From the NCBI RefSeq assembly GCF_025857195.1, contig NZ_CP109788.1:291523-355522 (forward strand): a stretch of 64,000 bases of DNA, read 5' to 3'. Shown here one piece after another: positions 35,389 to 44,836 of this stretch. Under the pieces are notes generated by a model, which saw only the letters and a program-made list of their open reading frames with translations, did not search any database and was not told the origin of the DNA. The stretch is from Leisingera thetidis. Lineage in GTDB: Bacteria > Pseudomonadota > Alphaproteobacteria > Rhodobacterales > Rhodobacteraceae. Within the stretch, counting starts at the first letter, position 1. Each line of letters starts with the position of its first letter. A program made the translations under genes and the position numbers.

Positions 35389-36261
35389 ATGGCTATGGAC
35401 CGCCCGAATATTCCCCTGAACGCTTTGCGCACATTTGAGGTTGCTGCCCGGCAGGGCAGTTTCACAAATGCGGCGGTCGAGCTGTGCGTGACGCAGGCGG
35501 CGGTAAGCCATCAGATATTGCGGCTGGAGGACCAGCTTGGCGTCAAACTGTTTCACCGCACGCCGAAAGGGCTGCTGCTGACATCCGAAGCGGAAGCGCT
35601 GCTGCCGGTACTGACCTCCAGCTTTGACCGTATCGGCGGCGTTCTGGACCGCTTTCTGGATGGCCGGTATCAGGAGACACTCAATGTTGGCGTCGTGACC
35701 ACCTTTGCCGTTGGCTGGCTGGTAGACCAACTGCCCGGGTTCGAGCAGCGTTACCCAGGGATCAGCATCCGCCTGTTCACCAACAACAACCGGGTGGACA
35801 TTGCGCGCGAGGGTCTGGATCTTGCAATCCGTTTTGGCCACGGGCGCTGGCCGGGGCTGACTGCACACCCCTTGATGGAAACCCCGCTTACACCGCTTTG
35901 CAGCCCTTTGCTTGCCTCCCGGCTGGCGGGGCCCGATGCGCTGGGACACCAGGTGCTGCTGAGATCTTACCGCTCCGACGAGTGGCCGATCTGGTTTCAG
36001 GAAGCGGGTGCAAAATATTCCAAACTCGACGGCCCGGTCTTTGACTCCTCGATCGCCATGGCGGAACTGGCAGCAAAGGGTATGGGCGTGGCTCTATTGC
36101 CTTACAGCATGTTTCAGGCGCAGCTGGCCGATGGCCGCCTGACGCGTCCCTTCGAAGTGGAGATCGCAACCGGCAGGTACTGGATTACCCGTCTGGCCTC
36201 CAAAGAGGCATCCGCCGCAGCCCTGGCATTTGAAGCCTGGCTTGCAGAGACAGCGCAATGA
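35389..36261 (+). CDS. ampR: AmpR-type LysR regulator of beta-lactamase
   Basis: 290 residues. The start IPLNALRTFEVAARQGSFTN, then AVELCVTQAAVSHQILRLED, is characteristic of AmpR and relatives, followed by an effector domain containing GLDLAIRFGHGRWPGL. AmpR senses muropeptides released during cell-wall damage and switches a divergent beta-lactamase gene. Divergence from bla with a 207-bp shared region is the textbook arrangement. The first ATG (35389) is followed by a second (35395); either could be used. Confidence 0.88.
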   Translation: MAMDRPNIPLNALRTFEVAARQGSFTNAAVELCVTQAAVSHQILRLEDQLGVKLFHRTPKGLLLTSEAEALLPVLTSSFDRIGGVLDRFLDGRYQETLNVGVVTTFAVGWLVDQLPGFEQRYPGISIRLFTNNNRVDIAREGLDLAIRFGHGRWPGLTAHPLMETPLTPLCSPLLASRLAGPDALGHQVLLRSYRSDEWPIWFQEAGAKYSKLDGPVFDSSIAMAELAAKGMGVALLPYSMFQAQLADGRLTRPFEVEIATGRYWITRLASKEASAAALAFEAWLAETAQ

Positions 36262-36534
36262 GTGGCGATAATCGTGTTGCCAGGCAAACGACTGATACCC
36301 GGCGGAGGGACTTTCCACTGAGGTCGCGAACCGCACGCTGCTGACGCAAGTGAAGATGCAGCGGAAGCGCAACTATGTTGCGCTGTACCGACATTGGCAC
36401 GTTGAAAATGCTGCGCTGCACACAAATGGCTTGTCTGTTGAAGCTGCACTGCAGCGACTACTGGGCGGTAAAGGTCGGGAAAGGGCCGTCCGTGCATCGC
36501 ATATGCGAATTCTCTAAGGGCCGATTTCCTTTGG
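36262..36534. other. Spacer upstream of the methylase chimera
   Basis: No gene is recognised. GCGCAAC-TAT-GTTGCGC (about 36368-36384) is a perfect inverted repeat within GCTGC/GCAGC-rich sequence. The methylase similarity appears to extend a few codons upstream of the ATG (ADFLW before MTSG), so the 5' end of the methylase has been lost here. Confidence 0.4.
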
Positions 36535-38778
36535 ATGACATCGGGCATCCGAAATGACTATTTCAAGGTGTCTGGTTTCGGCGGGGCCGAGCGGGTCGAG
36601 AACCGGCTTGCTGACCTGCCATGGGTGGACCAAAAAGAAGCTTCCCGTGCCAAGTTCAAGAAGGGCGGCATAGACGGTTTCGAGCTGGAAGTCGTCGAAG
36701 AGAACGAACTGACCCGGAAATTCAAGCAGGCACACGATGCGCTTTGGGCGGGAGGCAAACGAAATCCATCTGAGGCTTTCGATGAGCTCGACAAGTTGAT
36801 CTTCTGCAAAATCTGGGACGAGCGTACGCCCCGCAAAGCTGGCGAGCCCTACGACTTTCAGGTCTTTACGGACGACAAAGGCGACGCCCTAAAGAAACGC
36901 ATTCAGGCGCTGTACCAGAAAGGCCGTGAAAAAGACCCTGAAGTCTTCAAGGAAGACATCAGGCTTTCGAACTCCGAGCTCCAAACCGTGGTCGGCTACT
37001 TAGCGGGAACGAACCTCGGGAAGACCGACCTCGACAGCAAGGGCCGGGCTTTTGAGACCTTCATGACCGGATTCTTCCGGGGTGAATTTGGCCAGTACTT
37101 CACCCCCAGGAACATCGTAAAGTTCATTGTCGATGCTCTGCCCATCGGGAACGAAGACAAAGTGCTTGATACCTCGTGCGGCAGTGGCGGCTTTCTACTT
37201 CATGCGCTTGACAAGGTGCGACGCGAAGCGGACCGGATGGCAGAAGAAGGCTACTTTGAACCGACCTCGGTCCAACACCACAAGCATTGGCACGACTTCG
37301 CCGAGAACAACCTCTACGGCATAGAAATATCCGAAGGTATCGCCCGCACGGCCAAAATGAACATGATCATCCATGACGACGGGCACACCAACGTCATCGC
37401 CTTTGACGGGCTGGAACCGATCGGCACCATGCGGGAGCGGACCAAGAACCAAGGCTTCAAAGCCGACCAGTTCGATTTCATCATCACGAACCCGCCCTTC
37501 GGCGCAAAGGTGAAGCTGAGCGAGAAGCGCTATCTTGAAGACTACGATCTCGGCAGCAAGGATATCGACTGGATTGACGCCAAGCTGAAGAACGCCACCG
37601 TCAAGCAAAAGAAGGTGGGCGATGATGACTTGACGCGCTATGAGATCACCGTGCCCGAAGGCCAGCAGCTTTTCAAAAGGATCGACGGCAACCACCGTTT
37701 GAGTGCCTTCGAGGCTATGGACGATGCCGGGCTCGACCGCTATGCCGCGCCCTTCTGTCTGGTATTCTTCGGGTCCGTTAAAGATGCCCGTCGAAACGAA
37801 AAGGCGCTCTTCCACAACATCAACTCCAAGGCCCTGCCTTTGACCTCAGAAGAGGTTTTCAAGGGTATCGTCGATTCGCCGGAAGATTTCTCCGACACCG
37901 ACCTGAGCGATCGCTTCGGGGCGGAGTATCTCCAATGCCGCCAACTCAAAGACAAGCTGGACTTTTCCTACCTGTCCAACCTGAAGAATGTCTTCGGCAA
38001 GAGTGATGGGCAGGACGAATGTGTCCGGTCGGTCGTGATCCAATCCTTGCAGGATGTGCGCGGTCAGATTGACCCGAAGACTGAGCTCGATACGGAAGCT
38101 GTTTTTGAAGCCATGAAGCGGATCAACGACACCTACAACGACCCGCGCCTGCAATCGTCCACGGCACAGGGCCTGTTCGCAGCCTTCCTCTTTTTCCACC
38201 TCACGGAAGACCGTAGCCGCGGCAGCTATGAGCAATTCACCAACTGGGTGCTTCGGACCCACCAGTACGAGTTGCGCTCGATCAACGCGGCTGACCTGAT
38301 CAAGATCTTCAGCAAGATCGCGCAATCGCGGAAACGGCAGGTGTTCGTTTCAATGCAGTTCAGCGCAGATACTAAGCCCAACTTTGAAGCTATCGAAAGC
38401 GCGATCAACGATCTGAACAATAAGCACGACCTCGATATTGCAATAATGCCCATTCGGATTGACCAATTCGACACCGGGTTTTCCTATGAGATCAACGCCG
38501 AAATTCTAAGGTTGATCGAGGACTCCGGGCTGTTAATTGCCGACCTCACGCTTGGAAACAAAAACGTCTATCACGAAATCGGCTACCTGATGGGCCTTAA
38601 CCAAGGCAAAGGCTTGAGCCACGAAAACTTCCTGCTCGTCCACAACGCTTCCATTGGAGATGCAAGAGCAGACATTGGCTTCAACATCTCGGGCATCAAG
38701 CAGCTCCGATTGAACGATACGAACGCATTGCGCGAAGCCATCAAGGAGCAGGTTTCGAAGTTCTACGGATTGGGGTGA
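36535..38778 (+). CDS. Chimeric ORF: truncated type I methylase + DGxHR (DndB-like) + deoxyribosyltransferase-like domain
   Basis: One uninterrupted 747-codon frame. Residues 1-345 match type I restriction methylase HsdM of the kind with an N-terminal extension: AFETFMTGFFRGEFGQYFTP, SAM motif I LDTSCGSGGFLLHAL (211-225) and catalytic NPPF (319-322). The C-terminal half of the methylase, including the target-recognition contacts, is missing. From about 355 the sequence changes to RYEITVPEGQQLFKRIDGNH (368-387) and NEKALFHNINSKALPLTSEE, resembling DGQHR/DndB-type proteins. Residues 600-690 (RQVFVSMQFSADTKPNFEAI, then LLIADLTLGNKNVYHEIGYL) resemble nucleoside 2-deoxyribosyltransferase-like effector domains. 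No specificity or restriction subunit is nearby. It could be an in-frame deletion fusion of two defence genes or a true multi-domain protein. The start is uncertain. Confidence 0.75.
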   Translation: MTSGIRNDYFKVSGFGGAERVENRLADLPWVDQKEASRAKFKKGGIDGFELEVVEENELTRKFKQAHDALWAGGKRNPSEAFDELDKLIFCKIWDERTPRKAGEPYDFQVFTDDKGDALKKRIQALYQKGREKDPEVFKEDIRLSNSELQTVVGYLAGTNLGKTDLDSKGRAFETFMTGFFRGEFGQYFTPRNIVKFIVDALPIGNEDKVLDTSCGSGGFLLHALDKVRREADRMAEEGYFEPTSVQHHKHWHDFAENNLYGIEISEGIARTAKMNMIIHDDGHTNVIAFDGLEPIGTMRERTKNQGFKADQFDFIITNPPFGAKVKLSEKRYLEDYDLGSKDIDWIDAKLKNATVKQKKVGDDDLTRYEITVPEGQQLFKRIDGNHRLSAFEAMDDAGLDRYAAPFCLVFFGSVKDARRNEKALFHNINSKALPLTSEEVFKGIVDSPEDFSDTDLSDRFGAEYLQCRQLKDKLDFSYLSNLKNVFGKSDGQDECVRSVVIQSLQDVRGQIDPKTELDTEAVFEAMKRINDTYNDPRLQSSTAQGLFAAFLFFHLTEDRSRGSYEQFTNWVLRTHQYELRSINAADLIKIFSKIAQSRKRQVFVSMQFSADTKPNFEAIESAINDLNNKHDLDIAIMPIRIDQFDTGFSYEINAEILRLIEDSGLLIADLTLGNKNVYHEIGYLMGLNQGKGLSHENFLLVHNASIGDARADIGFNISGIKQLRLNDTNALREAIKEQVSKFYGLG

Positions 38779-39366
38779 CGCAGTTTTGAGGATTAAGGAA
38801 CTCTCAGCACCGATTACAGCCTCAAAAGCGGACTGGCTCGCCGGTACAACTTAGCTTGAATTCTTTCCTACAACAGCAGCACGCTAAGGTCCGCTTTCTT
38901 GGCTGAGCCATTTCGCCATCGCAACCGCGGCGAATTCACACTTTTCGCCTCTTACCGAGAAAAAGGTAGCTCTCGAGAAACGCCCGTCGAGTCCGGTTCG
39001 GGCTGGCTTGAGCCGATCACTGTTGGCTTGGGACAAGCTTGGGCCGGTCTCCCGGCGCTGCGCCGCCGCAAGGCGGCAGTGAACCCACACCGGAAATGCT
39101 GAAATTTTGCTGCGCGCTCGCAGAACGAACTACGCCGCGAATGCATCCTTTTCATCGCCGCCGAGAGGCACGAAGAGCGGCCATTCGGGCCAAGCGCAGC
39201 GAAGTCTTGATAGGCAGGGAAAATCCGGACCTAAGCCACCGATGCGAATACACGTGCAAAGAGTGTCAAAACATCTTTGCGCCCGCATCAGCCTTCCCAA
39301 GATCGGTCATTCAAAGCCAAGCTGCAGGGCGGATTTCAAACCGCCCATGCGCTGCATCACTTCAAA
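38779..39366. other. Long spacer with hairpins, no gene seen
   Basis: No convincing coding frame. GCCGCC-GCAA-GGCGGC (near 39058-39073) and GGGCGG-ATTTCAAA-CCGCCC (39327-39346) are stem-loops; the second lies just beyond the stop of the AraC gene on its downstream side and may act in its termination. Confidence 0.45.
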
Positions 39367-40218
39367 TCACTGACCAATCGCTTCATCTGCATCGGGCACT
39401 TCTCCACACCATTTCTGAGCGCGTAGTTCACGCGGCGAAAACTGATATCTTTCCTTTATCAGACGAGAAAAGTGGTTTGGTGTCTTGAAGCCGGTCTGAT
39501 ACGCGATCTGACTGATGCGCATGCCGGTGTGCTGGAGCAAATAGGCTCCGCGGCGCACCCGCAGCCGCCACAAATAGTCCAGCGGGTTCTCTCCAAAGGC
39601 GGCATTGTACAGCCTGTTCAGATGTTGAGGCGACAATCCTGACACTTTGGCCAGGACGGCAGATGTGACTGGTTCGCTCAGGTGCTCTTCGATGTAACGG
39701 CGGACCAGCTGAGCCTGGCGGGGGATGTCAGCCGAGGTTGTCTCCAGGGTCTTGCGTGCCAACAGTTCCTCAAGAACCGCAACGCCCAGAGCGGATGAAA
39801 AACTCCGCATCTCCCCGTAGATGCCAGTGGGGATATTTGCGCCTATCTTCATCAGCGAAGCGGCTGCCGGCGAAACCTGCATTGGACCGCAGAAAGGGGC
39901 GAAAGCGACAACCCGAGCAGCGTCCAGGCCGCCCGAGATATACTGGCACCACAACACATTGCACATGCTGGCCGGACCGTAGCGGTATTCCAAAGTGTGC
40001 CTAGAGGCAACCAACGCGATACCAGGCGAGGACAACTGGAAGGAAGCGCCATCGCTGCGGATTTCGACTTGTCCAGTACGAAGATAGACGGCCTCCATTT
40101 GAAAGCCGGTCATGGGCCCAAAGACTTCACCTTCCCGGTAGGTGCTTTCTCCAAAGGCGAAGGTGGCGTCCGGCCCCACCAAGTTCGAAATGGATAAGGT
40201 GGCAGATGCGGCGCTCAT
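39367..40218 (-). CDS. AraC-family transcriptional regulator
   Basis: 283 residues from the ATG at 40218, which has GAGGAGT upstream. The C-terminal 100 residues form the double helix-turn-helix: EHLSEPVTSAVLAKVSGLSP, then LNRLYNAAFGENPLDYLWRL, then GMRISQIAYQTGFKTPNHFS. The N-terminal half is a cupin-like sensing domain without a recognisable ligand signature. It is divergent from the purine operon beginning at 40414 across 195 bp and probably regulates it in response to a purine or nucleoside; this link rests on position only. Confidence 0.88.
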   Translation of the reverse strand: MSAASATLSISNLVGPDATFAFGESTYREGEVFGPMTGFQMEAVYLRTGQVEIRSDGASFQLSSPGIALVASRHTLEYRYGPASMCNVLWCQYISGGLDAARVVAFAPFCGPMQVSPAAASLMKIGANIPTGIYGEMRSFSSALGVAVLEELLARKTLETTSADIPRQAQLVRRYIEEHLSEPVTSAVLAKVSGLSPQHLNRLYNAAFGENPLDYLWRLRVRRGAYLLQHTGMRISQIAYQTGFKTPNHFSRLIKERYQFSPRELRAQKWCGEVPDADEAIGQ

Positions 40219-40413
40219 CTGTGACTCCTCACTGAATCAAGTAATCCGATACTGCATTTGAGGGATCCTCTTGGCAATGGCGGCGCCAAGCAACATAGCC
40301 ACTTGGTTCATGAATGTTCACTTCAGACAAGCAATCACGATAAGAGATACGTTAATCCCGTTGAGAAAACCACGTCTCTCGCTGACTGTTTATGAAAACG
40401 GGAGAACAATATC

Positions 40414-42174
40414 GTGGAAATCAAAGAACTGATCCGGGCCGGACACGGCGAAGTTAAAGCCGATTTAGTGATAACCAATGGCCAGTTAATCAATGTAGCC
40501 TCCTCCGAGATTTATCCGGCGGAAGTTGCGATCAAGAACGGGTATGTCGTGGCGATCGGCGATGTAGATCACTGCAAGGGTCCTGAGACCCGGTTTCACG
40601 ACGCCGGCGGCCGCTATCTGGCGCCGGGCATGATCGACGGGCATCTGCATGTGGAATGCTCAAAACTGTCGGTCTCCGGCTTTGCTGATCTGGTTGTGCC
40701 GTACGGGACAACCTCGATTGTATCCGGGCTGGACCAGATCCTGGTTGTCTCTGGACTCGAGGGTGTGCGCCACTTCTTGGATGAAGCCAACGCGGGGCCC
40801 ATGACAATCCACTGGGGTGCGCCTTGCAAGACGCCCTACACAATGCCGCGTTCTACCGTGAACCACTATTTCAGCCCCGATGATCACCGCGCCACCCATG
40901 ACTGGCCGGAGTGCATCGGGATCTGGGAAACCGTGCGTGAGTTCATCCAGGAAGAAGACGATCATGTGATCGAAGCGCTGGAGATCGCCCGCAAGAACAA
41001 ATTGCCGGTGTTCGGCTGCTCACCGATGTGCAAGGGTTCCAAACTGGCTGGCTACGCCAGCGCAGGTATCCGGCTGGATCATGAAAGCTATGAGGTAACC
41101 GAGGCGCTGGAGAAGCTGCGCAATGGCTTGTTCATCCTGATCCGCGAAAGCTCGATCAGCCATTTCCTGGAAGAAAACATTCAGCTGGCCACCAAACACG
41201 CGCCGGAAGCGGCGCACCGGGTCAGCTTCTGCACCGACGATGTGGTGGCCACGGATGTCCTGAAACGCGGGCATCTGGACAATATGGTCCGAATGGCGAT
41301 CCGCGCCGGGGTGGAGCCGATGGAAGCCATTCAGATGGCCACCATCAACAGCGCTGTCGCCTGCCAGATCGACCATAAGGTCGGCCTGATCGCGCCGGGC
41401 CGCCAAGCGGATATCGTGCTGGTAGACAGTCCGCAGAGCTTCAACGTTCAACAGGTCATCGCCAAGGGCAAGTTTGTGGCGCAGGACCTCAAGATGCTGG
41501 AACCCGTGGCCCGTCCGGAACGCCCGGAGTTCCTGACCGAGACCATGAAAGTCGCTCCCGTCTCCCCTGCCGAGCTGCGGGTCCGCACGGATGAGGATGC
41601 AGTCAAAGTTCTGTCAATGAACATGTCAACGGAAGTGCCTTTTGTACGCAACCGGCGTGAGGCGGTACTGCGGGCCAGTGACGGCGTTGTGCTGCCGGAT
41701 ACCGAACAGGATGTGCTCTATGTCAGCGTAGTCGAACGCTATGGCAAGACCACTAACAAGCCGGTCGCCTTTGTTTCGGGATTTGGTCTGAAATACGGAG
41801 CCATGGCCACCTCCACCGCGCCGGATGACAACAACATCGTCTGCATCGGAACCAATCCTGAGGACATGGCCGCGGCGATCAATTGGGTGATCGAAAAAGG
41901 CGGCGGACAAGCTTTTGTCAAAGACGGTGAAGTGACCGTAGGCCTGGAACTTCCGATTGGGGGGATCGTCTCGGATATCGACCCCGTTGAAATGGCCGCC
42001 AAGGAAGAGGCATTGGACGCGGCTGCTCGTGAGGCAGGCTGCCGGCTGGAGTGGCCCTTCATGAACATGTTCGTCCTGTCCATCACCGCCATTCCGGAAT
42101 TTGCGATCACTGATCTTGGTGCCGTCGACTGCGTAGCGCTCAAGACCTTCGATCCGGTTCTGGAACCGGCCTGA
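40414..42174 (+). CDS. Adenine-deaminase-like amidohydrolase, diverged paralogue
   Basis: 586 residues from GTG 40414 (GGGAG upstream). Overall it aligns with adenine deaminase from end to end: IDGHLHVEC (first metal site), FCTDDVV (late Asp) and VGLIAPGRQADIVL. Several residues expected in the family are changed. The GHA motif is FGCSP, the WDPHE segment is SGLDQ, and the C-terminal HDSH motif is APDDN. The second deaminase of this operon (46843) keeps most of them (GGHFAS, IDPHE, HDSHH). This protein therefore probably deaminates a different compound or has lost activity. First gene of the purine operon, followed 85 bp later by the nucleoside-binding protein. Confidence 0.8.
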   Translation: MEIKELIRAGHGEVKADLVITNGQLINVASSEIYPAEVAIKNGYVVAIGDVDHCKGPETRFHDAGGRYLAPGMIDGHLHVECSKLSVSGFADLVVPYGTTSIVSGLDQILVVSGLEGVRHFLDEANAGPMTIHWGAPCKTPYTMPRSTVNHYFSPDDHRATHDWPECIGIWETVREFIQEEDDHVIEALEIARKNKLPVFGCSPMCKGSKLAGYASAGIRLDHESYEVTEALEKLRNGLFILIRESSISHFLEENIQLATKHAPEAAHRVSFCTDDVVATDVLKRGHLDNMVRMAIRAGVEPMEAIQMATINSAVACQIDHKVGLIAPGRQADIVLVDSPQSFNVQQVIAKGKFVAQDLKMLEPVARPERPEFLTETMKVAPVSPAELRVRTDEDAVKVLSMNMSTEVPFVRNRREAVLRASDGVVLPDTEQDVLYVSVVERYGKTTNKPVAFVSGFGLKYGAMATSTAPDDNNIVCIGTNPEDMAAAINWVIEKGGGQAFVKDGEVTVGLELPIGGIVSDIDPVEMAAKEEALDAAAREAGCRLEWPFMNMFVLSITAIPEFAITDLGAVDCVALKTFDPVLEPA

Positions 42175-42259
42175 TCTCGGCCGCGGCCCGAACTTGCGGA
42201 GGAGAGGGCAAGGACGGGCCGCAGCCAGCGAAGAAATGACAACACGGGAGGAAGAACCT

Positions 42260-43273
42260 ATGAACATTCGCAAACACGCTGCCATTGCTGCCTTGTCGAT
42301 TGCCGCAGCGGCGGGAAGTGCCACCGCCGAAGAACCAACGGAGCTGGGCATCGGCCTGATCCTGGCCACTGGCCCAGAGGCGGCCTGGGACGCCACTTTG
42401 CTGCGCGACCTGGAAGGGGTGGTGGAATCCGCTCCGCACGGCCTTGATATCTCTTACAAGAATATCAACGGGAAATGGGGTGAAGACGCTGGCGATGCAA
42501 TGGAGCTGCTGGCCAAATCGGGCCGCTACCAAATCATCTGGGCGCACAGCAGCTACTCCGACCAGGTCAAGGCACTGCAGGAGAAGTATCCGGAAATTCT
42601 GTTTGTCCTGGTGGGGGCCGGGAACGAAGGTTTGGGCGGCAACGCCTATTGGGTTTACAAGCGCGCGCACGAGCCCTCCTACCTACTTGGCGTGCTGGCT
42701 GGCCGACTAACCGAGAACAATGTTGTCGGTGTAGTCGGCCAGTTCCCTTCCGAAGACGTGAACGACCAGATCAACAGCTTCTTTGCAGGTGCCCGCTCGG
42801 TAAACCCGGAGGTCCAGCGCAAAGTCGCCTTTATTGAAAGCTGGTACGATCCGGCCAAGGCCGAACAGTTTACCAACGCACAAATTGCCGCCGGGGCGGA
42901 TCTGACATTCCAAATGGTCGAAAGCTTCGAGACCTGTGAAAAATCCAGCATCATGTGTTTTGGCAACTATGTCGATCACGGTGAGACTTCGCCGGACTCG
43001 GTCGTTGCCAGTGCGCTGATCTCCTGGACCGAAGACATCAACTGGGTCATCGGTGAATGGTACAACTATGCCGCCAATGGCACACCTTATGACGGCAACA
43101 CCTCCGAGAAATGGGTCCCTATGGCCGACGGCGGCAGCGCTCTGTCCAGCTTCCACGCTTATGAGGACAAGTTGTCCGCCGAGCTGAAGGAGGAGATTGC
43201 CACCTTATCCGCGCAAATCGCCTCAGGCGAATTGGCGATCCCTGTCGATCTGTCACTGCCCGCTTCCGACTGA
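42260..43273 (+). CDS. BMP/PnrA-family substrate-binding protein (nucleoside receptor)
   Basis: 337 residues from ATG 42260, preceded by GGGAGGAAGAACCT. A Sec signal (HAAIAALSIAAAAGSATAEE) leads to the periplasm. The body resembles BMP/PnrA-like receptors for purine nucleosides, for example IIWAHSSYSDQVKALQEKYP, then FVLVGAGNEGLGGNAYWVYK, SYLLGVLAGRLT and INWVIGEWYNY. Together with one ATPase and two permeases it forms a complete nucleoside-type ABC importer. A strong 12-bp hairpin follows the stop. Confidence 0.88.
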   Translation: MNIRKHAAIAALSIAAAAGSATAEEPTELGIGLILATGPEAAWDATLLRDLEGVVESAPHGLDISYKNINGKWGEDAGDAMELLAKSGRYQIIWAHSSYSDQVKALQEKYPEILFVLVGAGNEGLGGNAYWVYKRAHEPSYLLGVLAGRLTENNVVGVVGQFPSEDVNDQINSFFAGARSVNPEVQRKVAFIESWYDPAKAEQFTNAQIAAGADLTFQMVESFETCEKSSIMCFGNYVDHGETSPDSVVASALISWTEDINWVIGEWYNYAANGTPYDGNTSEKWVPMADGGSALSSFHAYEDKLSAELKEEIATLSAQIASGELAIPVDLSLPASD

Positions 43274-43281
43274 CCGATACC

Positions 43282-43308
43282 CCGGCTTCCCGCCGCGCGG
43301 GAAGCCGG
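43282..43308 (+). promoter_or_regulatory. Perfect 12-bp intercistronic hairpin after the receptor gene
   Basis: CCGGCTTCCCGC (43282-43293), loop CGC, GCGGGAAGCCGG (43297-43308). There is no T run. Such hairpins after binding-protein genes usually protect the upstream message and keep receptor levels above those of the ATPase and permeases. Confidence 0.65.
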
Positions 43309-43327
43309 CTTACCCAGGATTCTGACG

Positions 43328-44836
43328 ATGCCCATACCGACCATAGAAGCCCGCGGGCTTTGCAAAAGTTTTGGCCCGGTCCGCGCCAACCATGACATTA
43401 GCTTTTCTGTGCACGCCGGGGAACTACTGTGCCTCTTTGGCGAGAACGGCGCCGGGAAATCAACGCTTTCGGCCTGTCTGACCGGCCTGTTCCCGCCGGA
43501 CAAAGGCGAGATTATCTACAAGGGCGCACCGCTCAAGATGAGCTCGGCTGCCGATGCTATTCGCGCAGGGATAGGGCTGGTTCATCAGCACTTTGTGCTG
43601 GTGCCGGACTTCACCGTGCTGGAGAACATTGTCATCGGATCGGAAAAGCGGCTGGTGGTTAACTACGGCGAGGCGGAAGCCAAGCTTCGGCAGATCTGTG
43701 AGACCTACGGCATCGATATCGACCCCAATGCGCTGGTGCGGGACCTTTCGGTAGGCGAGCAGCAATGGGCCGAACTGCTGAAGGCGCTATATTTTGATGC
43801 TGACCTGCTGATCCTGGACGAACCGACCGCCACGCTCGACATCGAGAACTCCAAAAAGCTGTTCCGTATCATCGAAAAGCTCAAGGCAGATGGCGCGGCG
43901 CTTATCCTGATCTCGCATTTCCTTGACGAGGTGATGCAGTCTGACCGGGTGGCCGTTCTTCGCCAGGGGGAGGTGGCCGGCATCCGCTCCACTTCTGAGA
44001 CCTCCCCCGAAGAGCTGACCAGGATGATGGTTGGACGCGATTTGGAGCCGAAGGTACGGCAGGCCTCTCCTGTCGGCCCGGCACGGCTGATGCTCGAGAA
44101 TGTCACTGTTGGTCAGAAGGGGCAGAAGCCGGAACTGAGCAATATTTCGCTAACAATCCATCAAGGCGAGATCTTCGGGATCGCCGGCGTTGCCGGCAAT
44201 GGCCAGAACCCGCTGATGGAGGTGATCGCCGGGGTGCGCGTACCTGCTTCCGGGCGGATCACTCTGGATGGGGCCGAGATTAGCGGCTTAAATGCTCGCG
44301 TCATTAAAGACATGGGGCTGGGGCACATCCCCGACGACCGCTTTGTCGAAGGGCTGGTGCCAGAACTCTCGATCGAGGAGAACCTGATCCTAGGCGATCA
44401 CCGCGGTTTCTATGCCCGCGGCGGGCTGCTTGATTTCCCCAAGATGCGTATGAGCGCGGAGCGGATGATCAGGGAATACCAGATCTCGGCCCCCTCCGCG
44501 GAAACTCCTACAGGGAACCTGTCGGGCGGTAACGCCCAGAGGGTGATCCTGGCCAGGGAAAAGCGGCTTGCGACACGAGTGCTGCTCGCCAACCAGCCGA
44601 CACGCGGGCTGGATGTAGGTGTCATCGAATACATCCACACCAAACTTCTGGAGAAGCGCGCTGAAGGCGTTGCGGTGCTGATTGCCTCTTCCGAATTGGA
44701 AGACTTGATGAACCTTTGCGACCGGATCGGAGTGCTGTTTCAGGGCCGCCTAATGGGGATCGTCGAGGCCGGAAAAACCAATCTCGAAGAAATCGGCCTG
44801 CTGATGGCAGGCCAAGCGATGGAGGAGGCCGCATGA
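43328..44836 (+). CDS. Nucleoside/simple-sugar ABC transporter ATP-binding protein (duplicated ATPase)
   Basis: 502 residues with two ATPase halves, as in RbsA/NupO-type proteins. The first half has Walker A GENGAGKST, signature LSVGEQQWAELLKAL (a variant of LSGGQ) and Walker B LLILDEPTATLD. The second half lacks a normal P-loop (GVAGNGQNPLME) but has LSGGNAQRVILARE and a degenerate Walker B (LLANQPTRGLD). This asymmetry is normal for the family. Its stop overlaps the first permease start (ATGA). Confidence 0.9.
   Translation: MPIPTIEARGLCKSFGPVRANHDISFSVHAGELLCLFGENGAGKSTLSACLTGLFPPDKGEIIYKGAPLKMSSAADAIRAGIGLVHQHFVLVPDFTVLENIVIGSEKRLVVNYGEAEAKLRQICETYGIDIDPNALVRDLSVGEQQWAELLKALYFDADLLILDEPTATLDIENSKKLFRIIEKLKADGAALILISHFLDEVMQSDRVAVLRQGEVAGIRSTSETSPEELTRMMVGRDLEPKVRQASPVGPARLMLENVTVGQKGQKPELSNISLTIHQGEIFGIAGVAGNGQNPLMEVIAGVRVPASGRITLDGAEISGLNARVIKDMGLGHIPDDRFVEGLVPELSIEENLILGDHRGFYARGGLLDFPKMRMSAERMIREYQISAPSAETPTGNLSGGNAQRVILAREKRLATRVLLANQPTRGLDVGVIEYIHTKLLEKRAEGVAVLIASSELEDLMNLCDRIGVLFQGRLMGIVEAGKTNLEEIGLLMAGQAMEEAA

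Noticed and set aside
40219..40413. Possible purine riboswitch before the purine operon.
   Set aside because: No three-way junction with the conserved loop sequences was seen; an AraC regulator already explains control.
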